Assembly (NCBI RefSeq): GCF_003751605.1
Contig: NZ_RJVJ01000001.1
Coordinates: 3,472,001-3,536,000, forward strand
DNA length: 64,000 nt
Direction: 5' to 3'
Source of the DNA: Kitasatospora cineracea
Lineage (GTDB): Bacteria; Actinomycetota; Actinomycetes; Streptomycetales; Streptomycetaceae
Positions 24,869-32,096 of the stretch are shown piece after piece (the stretch's first letter is position 1; each line of letters begins with the position of its first letter). Position numbers and translations under genes: made by a program. A model generated the notes under the pieces. That model saw only the letters and a program-made list of their open reading frames with translations, was not told the DNA's origin and did not search any database.

Positions 24869-26004
24869 ACACCCGTCATCGGGTCCAGCTGTTCTTCGCG
24901 GTTCTGCTGAGCGGCCTGACACCGATCTTCCTCGGCCGGCACTTCGGCTGGTCGATCTGGCTGTGCGTCTTCGGCAGTGCGGTGCTGGTGGCGTGCACGG
25001 GACTGCTCATGATGGCCCGGATCCCCCGGGCGGCCGCACCGGACGTGCCGCCCGTGCGGCCGCCGGTCCCCGAGCCGGAGCCGCCGACCGAACTGCCGTT
25101 CCGTGAAGTGCCCCTGCAGAACCTGCCGCTCCCGAGCTCCCGGCCGGACTACGATTTCCGGTTCTCCGCGACCGTTCTGTGGCGGCCGACCCAGCCGCTG
25201 TCGTTGACCTCGCACGCCAACCTGGCCGGCCTCGCCGCGGACGCGATCCTCGTACGAGCCCGGCAGGTCTCCGCGAACGAGGATCCCGGCCGTCCCGATC
25301 TGCTGGCGATGCGGCTCGCGGGGTTGCTCGGTGCTCCCGCGTACGACGGTGGCGGCCTAGTGGTGGCCATGGCCGCCGGGATCACCGTGACCCTGACCGG
25401 CGAGGACACCGCACGGCTCGAGAAGATGGCGGCCCTCCGCAAGGCGGAGGAAGCCTGGGAGCAGCAGCGCCAGTACGAGCGCAGCCGCCGGGAGTACTTC
25501 GGCGGTGAGGTGCTGAAGAGCACGGGTTCCGCGGTGGTGTGGTGGCTGAGCAGGCACGAGGAAGAGATCGAACAGGCGGTGCAGCTCATCGGGCCGCTCA
25601 CGGAACTGGCCGCAGCAGCCAATGACTCCGACGTGCCCGAGGTCTTCCGGCACTACGTCGGCCGACGGTCCGGTGCTCCGGGAGACCCTTGCGAGGACCC
25701 CGAGTTCGACGACGAGCTGGCGGATCTGCTGATGCAGGAGGAGCAGGCGGCGAGCGGCACCGGCGACGACGGTTTCACCGCGCGGGTGGCCGACCTGATG
25801 AACGATCTCGGCCTCTCTCCCGACAGCGAGGAGGGCATGGTGTGGCTCGACCGGGTCGGACGCGCCACGCATGCGGCCCGCCCCGACCGGGAAGCGGCCG
25901 GGCCGGACCCGGAGGACCTGGCCGGTCCCGATGGAACGCCCGACCAGTACGACCGGGAACCACCCCGGCCCGGAGCCCCGTGGCAGGACTTCCAGAACGA
26001 CTGA
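24865..26004 (+). CDS. Two-pass membrane protein with central coiled coil (operon partner of TIR protein)
   Basis: A 379-residue protein. Two membrane helices (about 8-24 and 30-50) are followed by a Pro/Glu-rich linker. A folded domain from about 88 to 190 starts DYDFRFSATVLWRP, contains LAADAILVRARQVS and ends in ITVTLTGED; its layout recalls SPFH/band-7 domains, but I cannot confirm this. A charged helix (LEKMAALRKAEEAWEQQRQY onward, about 190-225) looks like a coiled coil, then GSAVVWWLSRHEEEIEQAV and a long acidic, probably disordered tail. The GTG start lies in a 4-base overlap with the previous stop, with GGAGG five bases upstream. It likely anchors the system to the membrane. No pore or enzyme motif is seen. 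Confidence 0.78.
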   Translation: MNTRHRVQLFFAVLLSGLTPIFLGRHFGWSIWLCVFGSAVLVACTGLLMMARIPRAAAPDVPPVRPPVPEPEPPTELPFREVPLQNLPLPSSRPDYDFRFSATVLWRPTQPLSLTSHANLAGLAADAILVRARQVSANEDPGRPDLLAMRLAGLLGAPAYDGGGLVVAMAAGITVTLTGEDTARLEKMAALRKAEEAWEQQRQYERSRREYFGGEVLKSTGSAVVWWLSRHEEEIEQAVQLIGPLTELAAAANDSDVPEVFRHYVGRRSGAPGDPCEDPEFDDELADLLMQEEQAASGTGDDGFTARVADLMNDLGLSPDSEEGMVWLDRVGRATHAARPDREAAGPDPEDLAGPDGTPDQYDREPPRPGAPWQDFQND

Positions 26005-26013
26005 CCGTCCTCT

Positions 26014-26050
26014 GTCCGGTCCCGCACACCACGGACGTGCAGGACCGGAC
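26014..26050. terminator. Bidirectional hairpin between convergent genes
   Basis: GTCCGGTCC at 26014-26022 is complementary to GGACCGGAC at 26042-26050, a perfect 9-bp stem. It lies in the 55 bases between the end of the TIR operon and the end of the sulfurtransferase gene, so it can serve both transcripts. Confidence 0.6.
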
Positions 26051-26059
26051 GGACTCCGT

Positions 26060-26893
26060 TCAGTCGCCGGTGGCCGCCGGGAGGCCGGTTTCCGGGCGGC
26101 CCCAGTCGGACCAGGAGCCGTCGTAGACGGCGGGGGCGGGGTGGCCGGTGAGGTGGGCGGCGAAGGCGAGGATGCAGGCGGTGACGCCGGAGCCGCAGGT
26201 GGTGACGAGGTGGGGGCGGCCGGCGGTGGCGGCGGTGAGGCGGGTGCGCAGGGCGGGGAGGGGGAGGTAGTGGCGGCCGTCGGGGGTGAGCAGTTCGGTG
26301 AAGGGGAGGCTGGTGGAGCCGGGGAGGTGGCCGGGGCGCAGGTGGGGGCGGGGTTCGGGGGCGGCGCCGGTGAAGCGGGCGCGGCTGCGGGCGTCCAGGA
26401 CGGCGGTGGCGGGGTCGGTGAGGGCGGCGGCCACGGCGTCCCGGTCGGCGAGCAGGGCGGGGCGCGGGCGGGCGGTGAAGTCCCCGGCGGGGGCGGGGGC
26501 GGGCGGGTCGGTGCTGACGGGGTGTCCGGCGGCCTGCCAGGCGGGCAGGCCGCCGTCCAGGACGGCGGCCCGGTCGAAGCCCATGGCGCGCAGCATCCAC
26601 CAGGCGCGCGGGGCGGAGTAGATGCCCGCGCCGTCGTAGAGCACCACGGTGGAGCGGTCGTCGACGCCGAGGGCGCGCAGTTCGCGCTGGAGGTCGGCGG
26701 GGGAGGGCAGGGTGTGCGGCAGCGGGGAGGCGTGGTCGGACAGCGCGCCGTCGAGGTCGAAGGCCCGGGCGCCGGGGATCCGGGCGGGGGCGTGCCGGTG
26801 CGCGCCGATGCCCGCGTCCAGGACGACCAGGTCGGGGCGGCCGAGCCGGGCGGCGAGCCAGGACGGGTCGATCAGCGGCGGCGGTGCGGTCAC
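26060..26893 (-). CDS. Thiosulfate/3-mercaptopyruvate sulfurtransferase (two-domain rhodanese)
   Basis: A 277-residue sulfurtransferase with two rhodanese domains. The first (about 5-125) is the structural domain with LDAGIGAHRHAPARIPGA and VVLYDGAG. The second carries the active-site loop CGSGVTA, the form typical of 3-mercaptopyruvate sulfurtransferases, where the thiosulfate type usually has CRxGxT loops with more basic residues. The upstream ARSRARFTG and RPGHLPGSTSLPF are the expected flanking motifs. The GTG at 26893 has GGGAG nine bases upstream. It moves sulfur to thiol acceptors in the cytoplasm and may support thiol or cyanide handling. It is followed on the same strand, upstream, by a methyltransferase gene 83 bases away. 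Confidence 0.9.
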   Translation of the reverse strand: MTAPPPLIDPSWLAARLGRPDLVVLDAGIGAHRHAPARIPGARAFDLDGALSDHASPLPHTLPSPADLQRELRALGVDDRSTVVLYDGAGIYSAPRAWWMLRAMGFDRAAVLDGGLPAWQAAGHPVSTDPPAPAPAGDFTARPRPALLADRDAVAAALTDPATAVLDARSRARFTGAAPEPRPHLRPGHLPGSTSLPFTELLTPDGRHYLPLPALRTRLTAATAGRPHLVTTCGSGVTACILAFAAHLTGHPAPAVYDGSWSDWGRPETGLPAATGD

Positions 26894-26976
26894 GGCGGGC
26901 GGCTCCCTGGTGGCTCTCTCGGTCCCCGGCGCGGGGGTGGGCCCATGATGGCACCGCCGCGGACGGCCGGGTGCGG

Positions 26977-27825
26977 TCAGGGCTTGCGGCCCACGCCCGC
27001 CCAGATGGCGACCTCGGCGTCGGTGTCCTGCGGGTCCTGGTCGGGGCGCCACAGCGGGGCGGTGACCAGGCCGGGTTCGAGCAGGTCGAGGCCGTCGAAG
27101 AAGCGCAGCACCTGGCTGCGGGTGCGCATGCTGAGCTGCGCGGTGGCGGACTTGTAGACGGCGGGGCCCTTCTCGGCCTCGGCGGGGTCGACGAAGTCGC
27201 CGGTGGCGTGCGAGAGGGCCAGGTAGCTGCCGGAGGGCAGGGCGTCGACCAGGGTGCGGACGATCGCGTACGGGTCGTCGGTGTCGTCGATGAAGTGCAG
27301 GATGGCGAACAGCTGGAGCGCGACGGGCTGCCGCAGGTCGAGCAGGTCGCGGACGGCCGGGTCGGCGAGGATCGCCTCGGGCTTGCGGAGGTCGGCCTGC
27401 AGGACGCTGACGCTGCCCTGCTGGGCGCCGGCCAGCAGGGCGCGGCCGTGCACCAGCACGATCGGGTCGTTGTCGAGGTAGGCGACCTTGGCGGCGGGGT
27501 CGACGGCCTGGGCGATCTCGTGGGTGTTCCCGGCGGAGGGGATGCCGGTGCCGATGTCGAGGAACTGGCGCACGCCCAGCTCGGCGAGGGTGCGCACGGC
27601 GCGCTGCAGGAAGGCCCGGTTGGCGCGGGCGCTGATCCGCACCAGCGGGCTGAGCGCGAGGACCTGGTCGGCGGCGGCCCGGTCGGCGGGGAAGTTGTCC
27701 TTGCCGCCGAGGTAGTAGTCGTACATCCGGGCCGGGTGCGGGACCTCGGGGCGCAGCTCGGCGGAGGGCGGCGGGGTCTGGTCGCCGGACATCCAGTCGA
27801 GGGCGATTTCCTGATGGTCGGTCAT
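26977..27825 (-). CDS. SAV2177-family SAM-dependent methyltransferase
   Basis: A 282-residue protein of the large actinobacterial family once called DUF574 (Methyltransf_19). Its signature is near the N-terminus: ARMYDYYLGGKDNFPADRAA. The SAM site appears as QFLDIGTGIPSAGNTHEIAQ, followed by VAYLDNDPIVLVHGRALL and a strand region FAILHFIDDTDDPY. Streptomycetes carry many paralogues, some beside developmental regulators of the DUF397/Xre type; substrate is unknown. The start codon follows GGGGGAG. It is on the same strand as soxR, which ends upstream at a strong hairpin, so it probably has its own promoter. Confidence 0.92.
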   Translation of the reverse strand: MTDHQEIALDWMSGDQTPPPSAELRPEVPHPARMYDYYLGGKDNFPADRAAADQVLALSPLVRISARANRAFLQRAVRTLAELGVRQFLDIGTGIPSAGNTHEIAQAVDPAAKVAYLDNDPIVLVHGRALLAGAQQGSVSVLQADLRKPEAILADPAVRDLLDLRQPVALQLFAILHFIDDTDDPYAIVRTLVDALPSGSYLALSHATGDFVDPAEAEKGPAVYKSATAQLSMRTRSQVLRFFDGLDLLEPGLVTAPLWRPDQDPQDTDAEVAIWAGVGRKP

Positions 27826-27916
27826 ATCTGGCTCCCCCGTCGGTGGAACGCGCTTCCGGGGGCAGCATAGACGGCCCGGCGGGTGCTGCGGCAGCGGGCC
27901 GGGAAAGAAGTGGATC

Positions 27917-27997
27917 AGCCCGACCGGCGGACGGGGGCGGCGGCGCGGGGCGAGAGCCGTCGGCCCGCGCCGCCGTCCTCCGTCCGCCGGTCGGGCT
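27917..27997 (-). terminator. Very long hairpin at the end of soxR
   Basis: An 18-bp perfect inverted repeat (27917-27934 with 27980-27997) continues after a small internal bulge as a further 12 bp (27938-27949 with 27964-27975), giving about 30 paired bases. The outer end touches the soxR stop codon. No T run follows, as is common for streptomycete terminators. Confidence 0.8.
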
Positions 27998-28494
27998 CAG
28001 TCCTCCGCGGCCGGGTCGGGCCCGGGTTCGGGGCCGGTGTCCGGGTCCCGGGTGAGCAGGTAGCGGGCGCCGGGGCCGGTCCGCCCGGCCCGGTCGTCGG
28101 CGTTGTAGAGGCCGCAGCGGGTCAGCGAGAGGCAGCCGCAGCCGATGCAACCGGTCAACTTGGCGCGGGTGTGCTGGAGTTCGGCGATCTGCCGGTCGAT
28201 CCGGTGCTGCCAGGCGGCGGCGACGGCGTCCCACTCGCCGGTGCTGGGGGCGCGGTCCTCGGGGAGCCGGGCGAGCGCGGTGCGGGCCTCGTCGAGGCTG
28301 AGGCCGACCTGTTGGGCGGCCCGGACGAAGGCGATCCGGCGCAGGGCGGAGCGGGCGTAGCGGCGCTGGTTCCCGGTGGTGCGGGTGGAGCGGATCAGTC
28401 CGAGGCTTTCGTAGTAGCGCAGCGCGGAGGCGGCGAGGCCGCTGCGTTCGGCGAGCTGGCCGATGGTGAGGACGTCGTGCCGGGAGGGTGCCAT
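27997..28494 (-). CDS. soxR: Redox-sensitive transcriptional activator SoxR
   Basis: MerR-family regulator, 165 residues. Residues 9-78 are the winged helix: LTIGQLAERSGLAASALRYYE and then TTGNQRRYARSALRRIAF. A dimer helix follows, and Cys116, Cys119, Cys121 and Cys127 form the C-x2-C-x-C-x5-C ligand set of the [2Fe-2S] cluster that is sensed by redox-cycling compounds. The C-terminal tail (about 130-165) is longer than in enteric SoxR, as is usual in streptomycetes, where SoxR responds to endogenous redox-active metabolites. It is divergent from a transketolase pair, and a SoxR-type operator lies in the 65-base gap. Confidence 0.93.
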   Translation of the reverse strand: MAPSRHDVLTIGQLAERSGLAASALRYYESLGLIRSTRTTGNQRRYARSALRRIAFVRAAQQVGLSLDEARTALARLPEDRAPSTGEWDAVAAAWQHRIDRQIAELQHTRAKLTGCIGCGCLSLTRCGLYNADDRAGRTGPGARYLLTRDPDTGPEPGPDPAAED

Positions 28495-28523
28495 GCCCGC
28501 AGGGTACCGGGGCGGGCCCGCTT

Positions 28524-28545
28524 GACCTCAAGTGCACTTGAAGTC
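28524..28545. promoter_or_regulatory. SoxR-box-like operator
   Basis: The left half GACCTCAAG and right half CTTGAAGTC surround TGCA, giving a 22-bp near-perfect dyad with one mismatch. The core is close to the known SoxR consensus CCTCAAGTTAACTTGAGG. A -35-like TTGACC overlaps its left end. It is in the soxR/transketolase divergent gap, 14 bases before the transketolase ATG. Confidence 0.7.
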
Positions 28546-28559
28546 AGAGGCTGGTCCCC

Positions 28560-29315
28560 ATGACGAACCACTCCGCGGCGCACGCCGCGACCGCGCCGAC
28601 CCGCGCGCCCGCGGGCCCCGGCCCCCGCCGCGCCGTCACCGACCGGGCCGGCCTGCTGGACCTGGTCGCCCTGATGACCGGCGACGAGAAGCACTCCCCG
28701 GCGGCGCACTCCACCCTGGACGCGCTCTGGGTGCTGTACGACCGGGTGTTGGACGTGCACCCGGGCAACGTCGACGCGCCGGAGCGGGACAGGTTCCTGC
28801 TGTCCAAGGGCCACGGCCCGATGGCGTACTACGCGGTGCTGGCCGCGAAGGGCTTCTTCCCGGTGGAGCTGCTGCACGGCTTCGGCGCGTACGACTCGCC
28901 GCTGGGCCACCACCCGGACCGGCTGCTGGTGCCCGGCGCGGAGATCGGCTCGGGCTCGCTGGGGCACGGCCTGCCGCTGGCGGTGGGGACGGCGCTGGGC
29001 CTGCGGGCGCAGGGCCTGACCGGTCCGGCGGTGTGGGTGCTGATCGGGGACGCCGAGTTCGACGAGGGCTCCAACCACGAGGCGGTGGCCTTCGCCGGGG
29101 CGTACGGGCTGGATCGGCTGCACACCCTGGTGATCGACAACTCCTCGGCCACGCACGGCTGGAGCGGCGGCATCGCGGCCCGGTTCGCGGGCGAGGGCTG
29201 GTCGACGGCCACCGTGGACGGCCGCGACCACGAGCAGCTGTACCGGGCGTTCACCGCCCCGCACCCGGGCCGCCCGCACGTGGTGGTGGCCCGCACCGAA
29301 CCCAAGTACAGCTGA
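28560..29315 (+). CDS. Transketolase, N-terminal subunit
   Basis: Thiamine-diphosphate-binding half of a split transketolase, 251 residues. After a disordered Ala/Pro start come HSTLDALWVLYDRVL, LLSKGHGPMAYYAVL (KGH loop), GSLGHGLPLAVGTALG and the ThDP/metal motif GDAEFDEGSNHEA followed later by IDNSSATHGW, matching the GDG-to-NN pattern with Glu replacing the second Gly. It ends where the pyrimidine domain would begin. The C-terminal half is encoded 92 bases downstream on the same strand, so the two form a heteromeric enzyme of the pentose phosphate or a sugar-modification pathway. The SoxR-like box is close to the start, leaving little room for a leader. Which ketose it uses is not clear. 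Confidence 0.9.
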   Translation: MTNHSAAHAATAPTRAPAGPGPRRAVTDRAGLLDLVALMTGDEKHSPAAHSTLDALWVLYDRVLDVHPGNVDAPERDRFLLSKGHGPMAYYAVLAAKGFFPVELLHGFGAYDSPLGHHPDRLLVPGAEIGSGSLGHGLPLAVGTALGLRAQGLTGPAVWVLIGDAEFDEGSNHEAVAFAGAYGLDRLHTLVIDNSSATHGWSGGIAARFAGEGWSTATVDGRDHEQLYRAFTAPHPGRPHVVVARTEPKYS

Positions 29316-29406
29316 CCGCAGGGGAGAAGAGACCATGCAGAGCGTCCGTCCGAGCGTCCGTCCGAGCGCCCGCCCGCGCATCCGTCCGCGGGTCCAGGAG
29401 GCGACC

Positions 29407-30297
29407 ATGCGCGAGCAGTTCGGCGCCACCGTCACCGAACTGCTGGAGCACGACCCGCGCACCGCGCTGGTGCTCGCCGACATCGGGACGGCGCAGTTCC
29501 CCGACGCGGCCCGCGACCACCCCGACCGGGTGGTCAACGTCGGCATCCGCGAGCAGCTGCTGATCGGCGTGGCGGGCGGCCTGGCCCTCACCGGGATGCG
29601 GCCGATCGCCCACACCTTCGCCAGCTTCCTCGTCGAACGTCCCTTCGAGCAGGTCAAGTTGGACCTGGTGCACCAGGGCGTCGGCGCGGTCCTGGTGAGC
29701 GCCGCGGGCTCCTACGACTGGCCGGCCGGCGGCCGCACCCACATGTCCCCGGGGGACGTCGCCCTGCTCGACACCCTCCCCGGCTGGCACGTCCACGTCC
29801 CCGGCCACCCCGCCGAGGCGGACCTGCTGCTGCGCCACGCGGTCGCCGCCGCCGACACCCTGCAGTACGTCCGGCTCTCCGCCCACCAGAACGCCGAGCG
29901 CCAACCTGTCGTCCCCGGAAGGTTCCTGACGGTACGTCAGGGAACCAGGCTGGCGGGCGTGGTGCTGGCGGTCGGCCCGATGCTGGACGCCGTGCTGGAG
30001 GCCACCGAGACGCTGGACGTCACGGTGCTGTACGCGGCCACCGTCCGCCCGTTCGACACGGTGGGCCTGCGCGCCGCGCTGGGCGACCGGGCCGACGTGG
30101 TGCTGGTGGAGCCCTACCTGGCGGGCACCTCGGAGCGCGCCGCGCACCGCGCGCTGGAGGGCCTGCCGCACCGGGTGCTCGGCCTGGGCGTGCCGGTGGC
30201 CGAGCACCGGCACTACGGCTCGATCTCCGAGCACCTGGCCGCGTACGGCCTGGACGCCGCCGGACTGCACGCCGCGATCGCCTCGTACCTGTGGTGA
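29407..30297 (+). CDS. Transketolase, C-terminal subunit
   Basis: Pyrimidine and C-terminal domains of the split transketolase, 296 residues. Key motifs are LVLADIGTAQFPDA, VNVGIREQLLIGVAGGLALTG (which supplies the catalytic Glu for ThDP activation), FASFLVERPFEQVKLDL and a C-terminal VLYAATVRPFDTVGLR. It pairs with the preceding N-terminal subunit. I prefer the ATG at 29407, which has AGGAGG five bases upstream and starts directly at MREQFG as homologues do. An in-frame ATG at 29335 also has a good ribosome site (GGGGAG) and would add 24 residues of a repetitive Ser/Arg/Pro stretch. No regulatory gene intervenes, so both are one operon. Confidence 0.9.
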   Translation: MREQFGATVTELLEHDPRTALVLADIGTAQFPDAARDHPDRVVNVGIREQLLIGVAGGLALTGMRPIAHTFASFLVERPFEQVKLDLVHQGVGAVLVSAAGSYDWPAGGRTHMSPGDVALLDTLPGWHVHVPGHPAEADLLLRHAVAAADTLQYVRLSAHQNAERQPVVPGRFLTVRQGTRLAGVVLAVGPMLDAVLEATETLDVTVLYAATVRPFDTVGLRAALGDRADVVLVEPYLAGTSERAAHRALEGLPHRVLGLGVPVAEHRHYGSISEHLAAYGLDAAGLHAAIASYLW

Positions 30298-30353
30298 CGC
30301 GCCCGGCCCGGTGCGGGCTGCGCGGTGCGCACCCCGCGCCGGCCCGGTAGGGC

Positions 30354-32096
30354 CTACGCGGTGCGCACCACCGCGACCGCGTCCGGGCCGAGCAGCAGTT
30401 CCCCGGCCGCCGCCCCGCCGGCCGCGACGTCGCCGAACGCGGCCTCCAGCGCGGCGAGTTCGCCCTCCAGCGGGACGGGCAGCGGCTGCCCGGCGCCGCC
30501 GAGCCGCACCAGCACCCGGTAGCGGCCGCGGTGCACCGCCAGCCAGCCCGCCGCCGCGTCGTGGCGGACCCGGACCGCCGCCAGGTCGCCGTCCGCCAGC
30601 TCCGGGGCGGCCCGCCGCAGCCGGATCAACTCCCGGTACCAGGCGAGCAGTTCGGCGTGCGGGGGGCGCTGCGGTTCGGTCCAGTCCAAGGTGGAGGCGG
30701 CCACCGTCGCCGGGCTCTGCGGGTCCGGCACGTCCTCGGCCCGCCAGCCGTGTCCGGCGAACTCCCGGCGCCGCCCCTGCCGGACGGCCTCGGCGAGCTG
30801 CGGGTCGGTGTGGTCGGTGAAGTACTGCCAGGGGGTGCCCGCGCCCCACTCCTCGCCCATGAACAGCATCGGCGTGAACGGCGAGGTCAGCACCAGCGCG
30901 GCCGCCGCCGCCAGCCGCCCCGGCGGCAGCGAGGCGGCGAGCCGGTCGCCGGTGGCCCGGTTGCCGACCTGGTCGTGGGTCTGCGCGTAGCCCAGCAGCC
31001 GGTGCCCGTGCTCCGGCGGGAACGGGCGGCCGTGCGAGCGGCCCCGGAACGAGGACCAGCTCCCGTCGTGGAAGAACCCCCCGGTGAGCGTCTTGACGAG
31101 GGCCGCGTACGGGTCGGCGGCGAAGTCCGCGTAGTAGCCCTGGGACTCGCCGGTCAGCAGGCAGTGCAGCGCGTGGTGGAAGTCGTCGCTCCACTGCGCG
31201 TCCAGGCCCTGCCCGCCCGCCTCCCGGGCGGTCGTGGTGCGCGGGTCGTTCAGGTCGGACTCGCCGACCAGGAACAGCGGCCGACCGGTGGCCTGCGCCA
31301 ACTTCCTCACCTCAGCGGCGAGTTCCTCCAGGAAGTGCCGGGCCCGGGTGTCCGCCAGGGCGTGCACCGCGTCCAGCCGCAGCCCGTCGATCCGGTAGTC
31401 GCGCAGCCAGGCCAGTGCGCTGCCGATCAGGAACGCCCGCACCTCGTCCGAGCCCGGCGCGTCCAGGTTGACCGCCGAGCCCCACGGCGTCCGGTGCCGG
31501 TCGGTGAAGTACGGGCCGTACTGCGGCAGGTAGTTGCCGGACGGCCCGAGGTGGTTGTGCACCACGTCCAGCACCACGCCCAGCCCGCGCCGGTGCGCCG
31601 CGTCCACGAACCGCTTCAGCCCGTCCGGGCCGCCGTACGGCTCGTGCACCGCCCACAGGTCGACCCCGTCGTAGCCCCAGCCGGAGCGGCCCGGGAACGC
31701 GCACACCGGCATCAACTCGACGAAGTCCACGCCCAGTTCTACCAGGTGGTCGAGCCTGGCGGCGGCCGCGTCGAACGTCCCCTCCGGGGTGAAGGTGCCC
31801 ACGTGCAGCTCGTACACCACCGACCCCGGCAGCGGGCGCCCCCGCCAGGCCGTCTCCGACCAGGCGAACGCGCCGTGGTCGACGCGGCGGCTCAGCCCGT
31901 CCGGCCCGAACGGCTGCCGGGCCGAGCGCGGGTCCGGCAGCGCCGTCCCGCCGTTCAGCCGGAACCCGTAGTCGCCCTCCGGGCCCTCCCCGTGCCACCA
32001 GCCCGGCCGGTCCGGGTCGCGCTCCAGCAGGTACGGGATCGCCCCGACCTCGACCTCGACCACCTTGGCGTCCGGCGCCCACACCTGGTACCGCAT
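30354..32096 (-). CDS. treZ: Malto-oligosyltrehalose trehalohydrolase
   Basis: GH13 enzyme that releases trehalose from maltooligosyl-trehalose, 580 residues. An N-terminal beta domain (about 1-95, starting MRYQVWAPDA) is followed by the catalytic barrel: LGVDFVELMPV, GLGVVLDVVHNHLGPSGNY, IDGLRLDAVHAL with the nucleophile Asp, FLVGESDLNDPR with the acid/base Glu, and QTHDQVGNR with the third acid. The C-terminal domain is a small beta sheet. Its ATG shares a base with the treY stop (TGATG), so it is translated by coupling. It completes the glycogen-to-trehalose route with treY and glgX. Confidence 0.95.
   Translation of the reverse strand: MRYQVWAPDAKVVEVEVGAIPYLLERDPDRPGWWHGEGPEGDYGFRLNGGTALPDPRSARQPFGPDGLSRRVDHGAFAWSETAWRGRPLPGSVVYELHVGTFTPEGTFDAAAARLDHLVELGVDFVELMPVCAFPGRSGWGYDGVDLWAVHEPYGGPDGLKRFVDAAHRRGLGVVLDVVHNHLGPSGNYLPQYGPYFTDRHRTPWGSAVNLDAPGSDEVRAFLIGSALAWLRDYRIDGLRLDAVHALADTRARHFLEELAAEVRKLAQATGRPLFLVGESDLNDPRTTTAREAGGQGLDAQWSDDFHHALHCLLTGESQGYYADFAADPYAALVKTLTGGFFHDGSWSSFRGRSHGRPFPPEHGHRLLGYAQTHDQVGNRATGDRLAASLPPGRLAAAAALVLTSPFTPMLFMGEEWGAGTPWQYFTDHTDPQLAEAVRQGRRREFAGHGWRAEDVPDPQSPATVAASTLDWTEPQRPPHAELLAWYRELIRLRRAAPELADGDLAAVRVRHDAAAGWLAVHRGRYRVLVRLGGAGQPLPVPLEGELAALEAAFGDVAAGGAAAGELLLGPDAVAVVRTA

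Noticed and set aside
22161..26004. Assignment of the operon to Thoeris, CBASS or AVAST
   Set aside because: No ThsA-like, cyclase or canonical STAND gene is present and the P-loop is degenerate.
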